A stretch of 7,084 nt of DNA from an uncultured Actinomyces sp. GTDB taxonomy: Bacteria > Actinomycetota > Actinomycetes > Actinomycetales > Actinomycetaceae. This document shows, one piece after another, positions 1-6,872 of the stretch. Numbering within the stretch: position 1 is the stretch's first letter; the number at the start of each line of letters is the position of its first letter. A program made the position numbers and the translations under genes. The stretch covers positions 1 through 7,084 of the forward strand of contig CALEXZ010000109.1 in assembly GCA_937926195.1 (NCBI GenBank). Direction: 5' to 3'. The notes under the pieces were generated by a model that was given only the letters and a program-made list of their open reading frames with translations, did not search any database and was not told the DNA's origin.

Positions 1-1036
1 GGCCGCCGTCCTGCGGGGCGCGGAAGAGGACGTCCTGCGTCTCGATCCAGCGCACTGGGGAGGCGAACTGCCAGGCCAGCAGCTCGACGAGCAGCAGGCG
101 GGCGAGCTCACGCGGCTGGGCGGCACGCGCGGACCAGTCCGCGAGGGCCTCGCGCACGGGCTCGGAGGGCACGACGGCGAGGATCGACTCAGCGAACTCG
201 GGCGTCAGCTCGAAGGGGCGCGCCACGAGGTTGGGCACGTAGCGGCCCACGAGGCGCTCGTGGTCGAGGTCAGCGGGGATGAGGGACAGCAGCCGCTCAC
301 GGAACTCGGGCACGCCCGGACGCAGCACCTCGGAGTGGAAGGGCACGTCGATGCCGGGCACGTACATGAAGGGGTTCTTCGCGCCACGTGCCTGCGCCCG
401 CTCCCGCGAGTCGCGGGCGAGGGCCTCCAGGCCCTTGACCGTGCCGGCCACGGCGTACTGCTGGCCCGCGAGGTTGTAGTTGACGATCTGCAGGAACTCG
501 CCGGAGGCCTGGGCGACACCCGCCACGTAGGACTCGACGTCCTCGGCGCGGATGCCCGCCATGACGGGGCGCAGGGCGCCCATGCGGTAGTTCGAGGCGC
601 CGTTCTCGTCACGCTCGACGAGGCTGTGCATCGTCGAGCCGCGCTGGAAGACGATGGAGATCGTCGTCTCCACCGGCATGACGCGCCCGTAGGCGCTCAG
701 CGCCGTGTACTCGCCCAGGGAGTGGCCGGCGAAGGCGGCGTCCTCGACGAGGGCACCGGCCTCGGACAGGCGGGCGACGGTCGCCATGGCGACGGTGGCC
801 AGGGCCACCTGGGTGAACTGGGTGAGGTTGAGCAGGCCCTCGGGGTGGCGGTAGGTGGTGCCGCGTGCCGTCATCTCCGTGGGGTTGTCCCGCACGAGGT
901 TGATGACGGAGAAGCCGAGCTCGGCGCGGGTGTGCGCGTCGGCGCGCTCCCACACCTCGCGGGCGGCCCGCGAGGCGTTCATCTCGTCCAGGCCCATGCC
1001 CTGGGCCTGGATGCCCTGGCCGGGGAAGACGTAGGC
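1..1036 (-). other. Malonyl/palmitoyl transferase (MPT) domain of Fas-I, nearly complete
   Basis: This domain loads malonyl units and, in this enzyme class, releases the finished chain to CoA. It begins with YVFPGQGIQAQGMG (from Tyr1385). The active elbow is AGHSLGEYTAL with Ser1489 (codon 721-719). VFQRGSTM supplies Arg1515, the position that binds the malonyl carboxylate in malonyl transferases, and VPFHSEVLR gives the partner His1617. RYVPNLVARPF and SPVRWIETQDVLF near the edge are typical of the end of this domain. The chain runs off the window toward the expected ACP. Confidence 0.88.
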
Positions 1037-4000
1037 GGTGGGCTCGGCCACGGCGACGGCGGTGCCGCGCGAGACGACCTCGTCGCCGATGCGGCAGGTG
1101 ACCTCCAGGGCGAGGCCGCCACCGCGCACGAGGCCCGTGCGCTCGACGGAGATCTCGACGACGTCCTCCAGGTCGACGGTGCCGAGCATGACGTAGGTCC
1201 AGCCGGCGAGCACGTGGCGCTGGCCGTCGACGTCGGTGGAGGCCGCGACCTGCTCGGCGGTGGCCGACAGCCACATGCCGTGCACGAGCGGGGCCTGCAT
1301 GCCCGCGACCTTGGCCGCGTGGTAGCTCGTGTGGATGGGGTTGTAGTCGCCCGAGACGCGGGCGAAGGCCGTCATGTCCGTCGGCGCGGTGACACGCACG
1401 CGGCGCAGCAGGCGACGGGCGGCGGGCTCGATCTCGCGGCCGGTGCCCCCGGCGAGCTCGGGCGAGGAGGGCACGGCCGTGCCGTGGGCGCGACCACGGA
1501 TGGCGAAGCGCTCACGCATGAGGGCGATGACCTCGCCGGCGCCCTTGCCGTCGCTGGCGTCGGTCAGCTGCAGGCGCACGTCGACGACGCGCCCGGCGCT
1601 GGACTCCTCCAGGGCGGCGACCCAGCCGTCGACACGCACCCGGGCCTGCGGGCCCGCCCAGTCGGCCAGCTCGGCCAGGGAGCGGTGCAGGTCGACGGTG
1701 TGGTCGAGGTGGACGGCGCCGAGGAGCCCCTCGATGAGCGGCATCCCGTCCTCGACGACGGAGCCCAGGGCGGCGTAGACCGTGGGCCAGCAGGGGCCCA
1801 GGAGCGCGTCGGGCACGAGGGAGGCGGCGCTCAGGCCCGTGGGCAGGGCGTCGGCGGTGACGGCGGCGTGGTCCACACCCAGGGTCGCGGCCAGCGTGAA
1901 GGCGTCGTGGACGGTGCCGAAGGGCTGGGTGGCGGGACGGCCGAGCGCGTCCACGGCCCCCTCGACGGCGGGGACGACCTCGGGCAGGGCCTCGATGCGG
2001 TCACCGGCGGCGGAGACGGAGCCGACGCCGGCGGTGCGGCGCAGCAGCTCGTTCATCGTGTCGCTGATACGGGCCGGGTCGACCAGGGGTGCGGCGCCGT
2101 CCCAGGCGGCGGCCAGCCGCAGGGGCACGACGAGGCGCCGCACGGCGTGGACCGACTCCCCGCCGGGGGTGTCGTCCCAGTGGGTGTCGAGGTGGATGTC
2201 GAGGTCGTAGGCGTCCTCGGCGATCTCGGGGCGGTGGACGACGTCGTAGGCGCCGTCCTCCAGCACCCGGGCCGGGTTGGTGGTCAGGTGCCCGTTCCAC
2301 AGCACGTGCGGGGCGGAGCGCACGAGCTCGGTGGCGTCCTTGACGGGGTCGGCGACGACGGCCGGCCCGCCCGCGCCCAGGCGGCCCGCGGCGGCCTGCT
2401 CGGCGGTTCCGGCCTCCTGGAGGGCCTCGACGGCGGCGGCCTCGAAACGGCCCAGGAGGTCACCGATGGGCTCGTTGACGGTGGTGATGCCGGCGACGGC
2501 GGTGGGGCCGGGGATGATGCGCACCTGGTCGGCGGTGTAGCGCGGGTCCTGCGCCTGCCACAGCGAGTCCTGGCCCCAGCGGCGCAGGATGTCCGCGTCG
2601 AGGACCGGCACGAAGGGGCAGGGCTTGGGGTGCTTGGCGCACAGGTCGACGAACCAGGCGGCGTCGGAGGGCTCCACGAGGGTGGTCGCGGCGGACGGGT
2701 AGCGCCGGGCGATGGCCGCCAGGGCGGCGTCGGAGTCGAAGACGCTGGCGTGGTCGGCGAAGAGCGTGGGGACCTCACCGTGGTCGGCCTGGCTCAGGCG
2801 GGCTTCAACACGGTGCAGCATGTCGAGGAAGCGGTCGTACCAGCCCTCGTCCATCCAGTCGGCCTCGGTGGCGGCGCGACCCTCGTGCGGGCTGACGGTG
2901 AGCTCGGCGTAGCGGGTGAGCCACTCAAGGTAGGTCATGGAGTCGACGTCACCGAAGTAGGGCTTGGCGGTGCGGCCCATGGCCGCGATGAGCTCGTCAC
3001 GGCGGGCGGCGACGGCCTCCTCGTCACCGGCGACGGCCTGGATGAGGCGGGCGGCGCGGGCCGAGGAGTTGTCGATCTCGTACAGGTCGGCGCGCAGGTG
3101 CGACAGGCCCGAGGTCATGCCTCCGGCGGAGGCGCCCGAGGCGACCCAGCCGTCGACGGCGCCCTCGGTGCCCTCGGTGATGCCGGGGGTGTCGACCAGC
3201 AGCTGCTTGACGTCCTCGTTGGTGCGGGCCTCCAGGGCCGTCATGGCGGCGGTGCCGACCATGACGCCGTCGACGGGGGCGTCAGCGGTGTCGTAGCGGC
3301 GCGCCCAGGCGCCGGTGAGGTAGCGGGCGGCCTTCTCGGGGGTGCCGATGCCGCCGCCGACGACGAGGACGATGTTGTCGCGGGCACGCACGGCGTCGTA
3401 GGTGGCCAGGAGCATGGTGTCCAGGTCCTCCCACGAGTGGTGCCCACCCGCGTGGCCGTCCTCGACCTGCATGATGACCTGGACGTCGGGCGCGGCCGCG
3501 GCGATGGCGATGACCTGGCGGATCTGGTCGACCGTGCCGGGCTTGAAGGCGATGTAGGGGAAGCCCTCGCCGTGCAGGCGCTCGATGAGCTCGAGGGCCT
3601 CGTCGAGCTCGGGGATGCCGGCGGACACGACGATGCCGTCGATGGGGGTACCGGCGCCGCGGGCCTTGGACAGCAGGCGCTGCGTGCCCAGCTGGAGGTT
3701 CCACAGGTAGCGGTCCATGAACATGGCGTTGAAGGCGGCGGTGCGGCCGGGCTTGAGCTGCTCCTCCAGGGAGGCGAGGTTGTCGGCCAGGACCTTGGCG
3801 GTGACCTGGCCGCCGCCGGCGAGCTCGGCCCAGTAGCCGGCGTTGGCGGCCGCGGCGACGATCTCGGCGTCGACCGTCGTGGGGGTCATGCCCGCCAGGA
3901 GGACGGCCGAGCGGCCGGTGAGGCGGGTGAAGGCGGTCGACAGGGTGAGGCGGCCGTCGGGCAGGCGGGTCAGGCGCGGCGCGAAGCGGGAGCGGTCGAC

Positions 4001-5185
4001 GCTGGGCGCGGGGGCGGCACCGGGACGGTCGAGGTCGTCCAGGGCCCGGGCGGTGCCCGCGGCGACGACGCTCGTGCCCGTGCCGGCGACGACGGCCTCG
4101 GTGAGGCGGGCGAGGACGGTGCCGGGGCCCAGGTCGAGCACGAGGCGGGCGCCGTCGGCCTTCGCCAGGGCCTGGGTGACCAGGGCGGGCCAGTCGACGG
4201 GGTCGATGAGCACGGCGACGGCGAGCTCGCGCGCCAGGCCGGTGTCGATGCCGCAGCGCTCGGCCCAGGCGACGACGTCGGTGACGGCCTGCTCCAGCAG
4301 CGGGGTGTGGAAGGGCACGGAGGTGGCGAGGAACTCGGTGACGGGTGCCAGGACGGCTCCGCCGCGGCGGCGCTCCTTACGGTCCTCGGCGGAGCGGGCG
4401 GCCGCCTGCTCCAGGGCGGTGACGACCCGCTCGAGGTCCGCCGGGCGCCCGGAGAGGATGTGGGCCTGGCGGCCGTTGACGACGCCGACGGTGACGGCGT
4501 GCTCACCGGAGAGGCCGGGCACACGTGCGAGGACGGCGTCCAGGACGTCGCGGGTCACGCCCCGCACGGAGAGCATGGGGGTGGACTCGCCCGAGGCGCC
4601 CAGCCCCAGGCGCTGGGTGGTGCGGGCGGCGGCGGCGCCGATGAGGCGGGCCAGGGCGTGCACGTCGGTGACGGCCGGGGCGGTGACGTCGCCGTCGGCC
4701 TCGCGCAGCGCCCGCAGCAGGGCCACGCCGAGCACGCCCTGGGAGTGGCCGATGACCTCGGCGGGAGCGGCGGAGCCCAGGACGTCGACCCCGGCGGCGG
4801 GCAGGCCGGAGACGACCGCCTGCTGGGCCATGAGGATGCCGGGCACCGACACGTCGGCCGTGTCGGCTGCGGAGGAGGCCGGGGCCACCGGGGCGGCGGT
4901 CTCGTCGAGCAGGCGCGAGCCGCGCGGGGTGACGACGAGCAGGTCGGTGGACACGGGGGCCAGGCGGCGGCTCACGGCCTCGTCGAGGGCCACGAGGCGG
5001 GTGGCGAGGTCGCGGTCGGTGCCCGCCAGCTCGCTGAGGGTGGTGCGCCACGGGGTGGCCTGTCCTCCGAACATGAGGACGTAGGTCTCGCCCTGGGTGA
5101 GGCGGTCGGCCGTCGTGGTGCTGGTGGTGGGGGGCTGGGTGCTCATGCGGTCCTCAGTCGTCGGGGTCTGGGTCGGGTCGGTCAT
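1..5185 (-). CDS. fas: Type I fatty acid synthase, N-terminal 1,728 residues (3' end off window)
   Basis: This is a multifunctional cytoplasmic enzyme of the bacterial Fas-I (fungal-like) type, which makes long-chain acyl-CoA from acetyl-CoA and malonyl-CoA. One frame is open from 5185 to position 2 with no stop or frameshift. Domains run acetyltransferase (~33-395), FMN enoyl reductase (~405-729), a linking region (730-1099), double-hotdog dehydratase (~1100-1375) and malonyl/palmitoyl transferase (~1384 to the edge). Known bacterial Fas-I proteins are about 3,000 residues and continue with ACP, ketoreductase and ketosynthase, so these should lie off the left edge. All catalytic residues I looked for are present. 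Three in-frame starts are possible: GTG 5203, ATG 5185 and ATG 5146. I chose 5185 (weak ribosome site); 5146 has a better GAGGA 4 nt upstream and would remove 13 low-complexity residues. Residue numbers count from 5185. The gene sits 28 nt downstream of the carboxyltransferase that would supply its malonyl-CoA. Confidence 0.95.
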   Translation of the reverse strand, partial: MTDPTQTPTTEDRMSTQPPTTSTTTADRLTQGETYVLMFGGQATPWRTTLSELAGTDRDLATRLVALDEAVSRRLAPVSTDLLVVTPRGSRLLDETAAPVAPASSAADTADVSVPGILMAQQAVVSGLPAAGVDVLGSAAPAEVIGHSQGVLGVALLRALREADGDVTAPAVTDVHALARLIGAAAARTTQRLGLGASGESTPMLSVRGVTRDVLDAVLARVPGLSGEHAVTVGVVNGRQAHILSGRPADLERVVTALEQAAARSAEDRKERRRGGAVLAPVTEFLATSVPFHTPLLEQAVTDVVAWAERCGIDTGLARELAVAVLIDPVDWPALVTQALAKADGARLVLDLGPGTVLARLTEAVVAGTGTSVVAAGTARALDDLDRPGAAPAPSVDRSRFAPRLTRLPDGRLTLSTAFTRLTGRSAVLLAGMTPTTVDAEIVAAAANAGYWAELAGGGQVTAKVLADNLASLEEQLKPGRTAAFNAMFMDRYLWNLQLGTQRLLSKARGAGTPIDGIVVSAGIPELDEALELIERLHGEGFPYIAFKPGTVDQIRQVIAIAAAAPDVQVIMQVEDGHAGGHHSWEDLDTMLLATYDAVRARDNIVLVVGGGIGTPEKAARYLTGAWARRYDTADAPVDGVMVGTAAMTALEARTNEDVKQLLVDTPGITEGTEGAVDGWVASGASAGGMTSGLSHLRADLYEIDNSSARAARLIQAVAGDEEAVAARRDELIAAMGRTAKPYFGDVDSMTYLEWLTRYAELTVSPHEGRAATEADWMDEGWYDRFLDMLHRVEARLSQADHGEVPTLFADHASVFDSDAALAAIARRYPSAATTLVEPSDAAWFVDLCAKHPKPCPFVPVLDADILRRWGQDSLWQAQDPRYTADQVRIIPGPTAVAGITTVNEPIGDLLGRFEAAAVEALQEAGTAEQAAAGRLGAGGPAVVADPVKDATELVRSAPHVLWNGHLTTNPARVLEDGAYDVVHRPEIAEDAYDLDIHLDTHWDDTPGGESVHAVRRLVVPLRLAAAWDGAAPLVDPARISDTMNELLRRTAGVGSVSAAGDRIEALPEVVPAVEGAVDALGRPATQPFGTVHDAFTLAATLGVDHAAVTADALPTGLSAASLVPDALLGPCWPTVYAALGSVVEDGMPLIEGLLGAVHLDHTVDLHRSLAELADWAGPQARVRVDGWVAALEESSAGRVVDVRLQLTDASDGKGAGEVIALMRERFAIRGRAHGTAVPSSPELAGGTGREIEPAARRLLRRVRVTAPTDMTAFARVSGDYNPIHTSYHAAKVAGMQAPLVHGMWLSATAEQVAASTDVDGQRHVLAGWTYVMLGTVDLEDVVEISVERTGLVRGGGLALEVTCRIGDEVVSRGTAVAVAEPTAYVFPGQGIQAQGMGLDEMNASRAAREVWERADAHTRAELGFSVINLVRDNPTEMTARGTTYRHPEGLLNLTQFTQVALATVAMATVARLSEAGALVEDAAFAGHSLGEYTALSAYGRVMPVETTISIVFQRGSTMHSLVERDENGASNYRMGALRPVMAGIRAEDVESYVAGVAQASGEFLQIVNYNLAGQQYAVAGTVKGLEALARDSRERAQARGAKNPFMYVPGIDVPFHSEVLRPGVPEFRERLLSLIPADLDHERLVGRYVPNLVARPFELTPEFAESILAVVPSEPVREALADWSARAAQPRELARLLLVELLAWQFASPVRWIETQDVLFRAPQDGG
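1061..1888 (-). other. Dehydratase (DH) domain of Fas-I, hotdog/MaoC type
   Basis: This domain removes water from the 3-hydroxyacyl intermediate. The first hotdog holds GPCWPTVYAALG (Trp1133) and EGLLGAVHLDHTVDLH. The second is MaoC-like and carries the hydratase/dehydratase motif FARVSGDYNPIHT, with Asp1280 (codon 1348-1346) and His1285 (codon 1333-1331) as the predicted catalytic pair, then APLVHGMWLSA. It ends with the IGDEVVSRGTAVA strand before the next transferase domain. Start boundary is approximate. Confidence 0.8.
1889..2998 (-). other. Fas-I linking region between reductase and dehydratase
   Basis: About 370 residues (730-1099) with no catalytic motif that I recognise. They contain segments seen in Fas-I proteins at this place: AKPYFGDVDSMTYLEW, HPKPCPFVPVLD (852-863) and IIPGPTAVAGITTVNEP (890-906). 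In fungal-type synthases the corresponding part forms structural and scaffold domains of the beta-chain dome; that role is inferred here. Boundaries are approximate. Confidence 0.6.
2999..3973 (-). other. Enoyl reductase (ER) domain of Fas-I, FMN TIM-barrel type
   Basis: This domain reduces the enoyl-acyl intermediate with NADPH through FMN. It begins with the LLAGMTPTTVD strand (Met433), followed by ELAGGGQVTAK, FKPGTVDQIRQV and the diagnostic EDGHAGGHHSWED stretch (His578, His582, His583). The phosphate-binding VVGGGIGTPEKAA segment (about 608-620) and DGVMVGTAAM follow. This is the fungal/bacterial Fas-I barrel reductase, not the medium-chain dehydrogenase type of animal synthases. The C-terminal boundary near residue 729 is approximate. 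Confidence 0.85.
4001..5089 (-). other. Acetyltransferase (AT) domain of Fas-I
   Basis: This domain loads the acetyl primer onto the enzyme's acyl carrier. It opens with YVLMFGGQATPW (35-46). The nucleophilic elbow is GHSQG with Ser148 (codon 4744-4742), and the partner histidine is in VPFHTP, His293 (codon 4309-4307). It closes with the LVLDLGPG strand-turn typical of these acyltransferases. GHSQG rather than GHSLGE separates it from the malonyl-type transferase domain later in the chain. Boundaries are approximate. Confidence 0.85.
5151..5155 (-). promoter_or_regulatory. Candidate Shine-Dalgarno for an internal fas start
   Basis: GAGGA lies 4 nt before an in-frame ATG at 5146-5144. It is a better match to the anti-Shine-Dalgarno than anything before ATG 5185 (only a weak GAG in GAGAACACCC) or GTG 5203 (none seen). 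The spacing is short, so it does not settle the start. Either start leaves the acetyltransferase domain intact, since its first motif (FGGQATPW) begins at residue 39 counted from 5185. Confidence 0.4.
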
Positions 5186-5213
5186 GGGTGTTCTCGTGCT
5201 CACGGGGCTGGGC

Positions 5214-6869
5214 TCACAGGGGTCCGTTGTCGTGCTTCTTGTTGGCCGTGCGCGCCGCGTCCTGCTTGGCCGCGAGGGCGGCGAGGGAGTCGACGATGAC
5301 GGTGCGGGTGTCCTCGGGGGCGATGACGGCATCGATCTCCCCGATGGCGACGGCCTTGTCGGGGTTGATGACGCTGCTCTCGTACTCGGCGACGAGGCGC
5401 TCGTGCTCGGCGGCGGCGGCCTGCTCGCCCTGCTCGTCGCGCACGCGCGCCAGCTCGCGGCGGTGGATGATGCCCACGGCGCCCGCGGCTCCCAGCACGG
5501 CGATCTCGGCGCCGGGCCAGGCGAAGTTGAGGTCCGCGCCAATGGCCTTGGAGCCCATGACGATGTAGGCACCGCCGTAGGCCTTGCGCAGCACGACGGT
5601 CACCAGGGGCACGGTGGCGGTGGCGTAGGCGTTGATGACCTTGGCGCCACGGCGGATGATGCCCGCGTGCTCCTGCTCGGCACCGGGCCGGTAGCCGGGC
5701 ACGTCGACGAAGGTGACGACCGGCAGGCCGAAGGCGTCACAGAAGCGCACGAAGCGGGCGAGCTTCTCGGAGGCGTCGACGTCGAGGGTGCCGGCGTCGA
5801 CCATGGGCTGGTTGGCGACGATGCCCACGGGACGGCCCTCGAAGCAGGCGAAGCCGACGACGACGTTGGCGGCGAAGTCCTCCTGGACCTGGACGAGCTC
5901 ACCGTGGTCGACCAGGGCAGAGACGACGTCGACGACGTCGTAGGCCTGGCGGGTGGAGGCGGGCACGATCGCGCCCACACCGGCGGCGGCCAGGGAGTCC
6001 TGGACCCGGTCGGTGTCGTCGTAGGCGTAGCGTGGGGCCTCCAGCTCGGCGCTGGAGGGCAGGTAGGCCAGCAGGGTGCGCACCTGGGCGAGGGCGTCGG
6101 CCTCGTCCTCGGCGACGTAGTGCACGACGCCGGACACGGAGCCGTGGATCTGGGCGCCGCCGAGGTCCTCGGCGCTGATGCGCTCACCGGTGACGGCGCG
6201 CACGACGTCGGGCCCGGTGACGAACATGTGGGAGGCCTCGCGGGTGGCGATGACGAAGTCCGTCAGGGCGGGGCTGTAGACGGCCCCACCGGCGCAGGGG
6301 CCGAGGATGACGCTGATCTGGGGCACGAGGCCGGAGGCGGCGCAGGTGCGGTTGAAGATGCGCCCGTACTGGCGCAGGGCGGCCACGCCCTCCTGGATCT
6401 TGGCGCCACCGGAGTCGATGAGCCCGATGACCGGGATCTGCAGCCGCAGGGCGTCGTCGAGCAGGCGCACGATCTTGTCGCCCTCGACCGAGCCCAGCGC
6501 ACCGCCGGAGACGGAGAAGTCCTGGGAGTAGACGGCGACCTGACGGCCGTCGATCTGCCCGAAGCCGGTGACGACACCGCTGGGGCGGGCCTTCTCCCCC
6601 GCCCCGGAGCCGGTGTAGCGCCCGATCTCCAGGAAGGTCGAGGCGTCGAGCAGGGCGTCGATGCGCTCGCGGGCGGTCTGCTTGCCCTTGGCGTGCTGGC
6701 GGGCGGCGGCCTTGTCCTCGGCGTCGCGGGCGATGCGCTCGGCCCGCTCGCGGAAGGCCTCGGTGGCCGGGGAGCCGGCGAGGGTCTGCGCCAGGGGCAG
6801 GCTGCCGGAGGCCTGCTGGGGTGTCGGGGTGGGGGCGCCGGAGGCGCCGGGGGTGGCGGTCGTGGTCAC
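5214..6869 (-). CDS. accD: Acyl-CoA carboxylase carboxyltransferase (beta) subunit, probably acetyl-CoA specific
   Basis: This complete 551-residue protein moves the carboxyl group from biotin to an acyl-CoA, giving malonyl-CoA if acetyl-CoA is used. It has the two crotonase-like halves of the AccD/PccB family. The N half has SQDFSVSGGALG (115-126), LIDSGGAKIQEG (150-161) and the GPCAGGAVYSPALTDF loop (190-205). The C half has FEGRPVGIVANQP (343-355), FVDVPGYRPGAEQE (387-400), RKAYGGAYIVMGSK (428-441) and AWPGAEIAVLGAAGAVGI (450-467). The two GGA turns at 194-196 and 432-434 match the oxyanion-forming loops of the family. Position 436, equivalent to Asp422 of Streptomyces coelicolor PccB, is Ile, as reported for acetyl-CoA-accepting subunits. 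The start is GTG at 6869, backed by AGGAGG 8 nt upstream. About 35 residues at the N-terminus are Ala/Pro/Thr-rich and look like a disordered extension. The gene begins 3 nt after the biotin carrier gene and ends 28 nt before the fatty acid synthase. Family assignment is firm; substrate is inferred. Confidence 0.95.
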   Translation of the reverse strand: MTTTATPGASGAPTPTPQQASGSLPLAQTLAGSPATEAFRERAERIARDAEDKAAARQHAKGKQTARERIDALLDASTFLEIGRYTGSGAGEKARPSGVVTGFGQIDGRQVAVYSQDFSVSGGALGSVEGDKIVRLLDDALRLQIPVIGLIDSGGAKIQEGVAALRQYGRIFNRTCAASGLVPQISVILGPCAGGAVYSPALTDFVIATREASHMFVTGPDVVRAVTGERISAEDLGGAQIHGSVSGVVHYVAEDEADALAQVRTLLAYLPSSAELEAPRYAYDDTDRVQDSLAAAGVGAIVPASTRQAYDVVDVVSALVDHGELVQVQEDFAANVVVGFACFEGRPVGIVANQPMVDAGTLDVDASEKLARFVRFCDAFGLPVVTFVDVPGYRPGAEQEHAGIIRRGAKVINAYATATVPLVTVVLRKAYGGAYIVMGSKAIGADLNFAWPGAEIAVLGAAGAVGIIHRRELARVRDEQGEQAAAAEHERLVAEYESSVINPDKAVAIGEIDAVIAPEDTRTVIVDSLAALAAKQDAARTANKKHDNGPL

Positions 6870-6872
6870 GGC

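Noticed and set aside
609..1274. Minus-strand ORF of 221 codons, Arg/Gly/His-rich
   Set aside because: An out-of-frame shadow of the dehydratase and MPT coding region. The true frame there gives FPGQG and GHSLGEY motifs; this frame gives none.
3970..5051. Minus-strand ORFs 3970-4524 and 4503-5051
   Set aside because: Both are out of frame with fas across the acetyltransferase domain, with Ser/Pro/Arg-rich products that show no domain features.
3843..5084. Plus-strand ORF of 413 codons
   Set aside because: Ala/Arg/Ser/Thr-rich product with no recognisable motif, lying antisense within the acetyltransferase and reductase parts of fas; a GC-driven shadow.
1..5185. A frameshift or pseudogene in fas, suggested by the lack of a long closed minus-strand ORF
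   Set aside because: I read the frame codon by codon and it stays open from 5185 to the window edge with all motifs in phase; it lacks a stop only because the gene continues beyond position 1.
5186..5213. accD-fas gap as a promoter or terminator
   Set aside because: Only 28 nt, with no inverted repeat, no T-run and no -10/-35-like pair; a repeated GTGAGC (5213-5218 and 5198-5203) is too short to mean much.
260..5299. Plus-strand ORF of 1,679 codons as a giant protein gene
   Set aside because: It is the codon-aligned complement of fas, which encodes every expected Fas-I motif in order. The product is biased, motif-free sequence, and its openness follows from missing TTA/CTA/TCA codons in fas.
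5600..6577. Minus-strand ORFs 5600-6187 and 6263-6577 inside accD
   Set aside because: Shadows of accD in another frame, rich in Ser/Pro/Thr; the accD frame is continuous and carries all the family motifs.
6834..6850. Two GGCGCCGG copies (6834-6841 and 6843-6850), each containing the palindrome GGCGCC, as a possible protein-binding site or hairpin
   Set aside because: They fall within codons 7-13 of accD, in its Ala/Gly/Pro-rich tail, where such repeats are expected from GC-rich coding. There is no T-run and no nearby promoter-like sequence.
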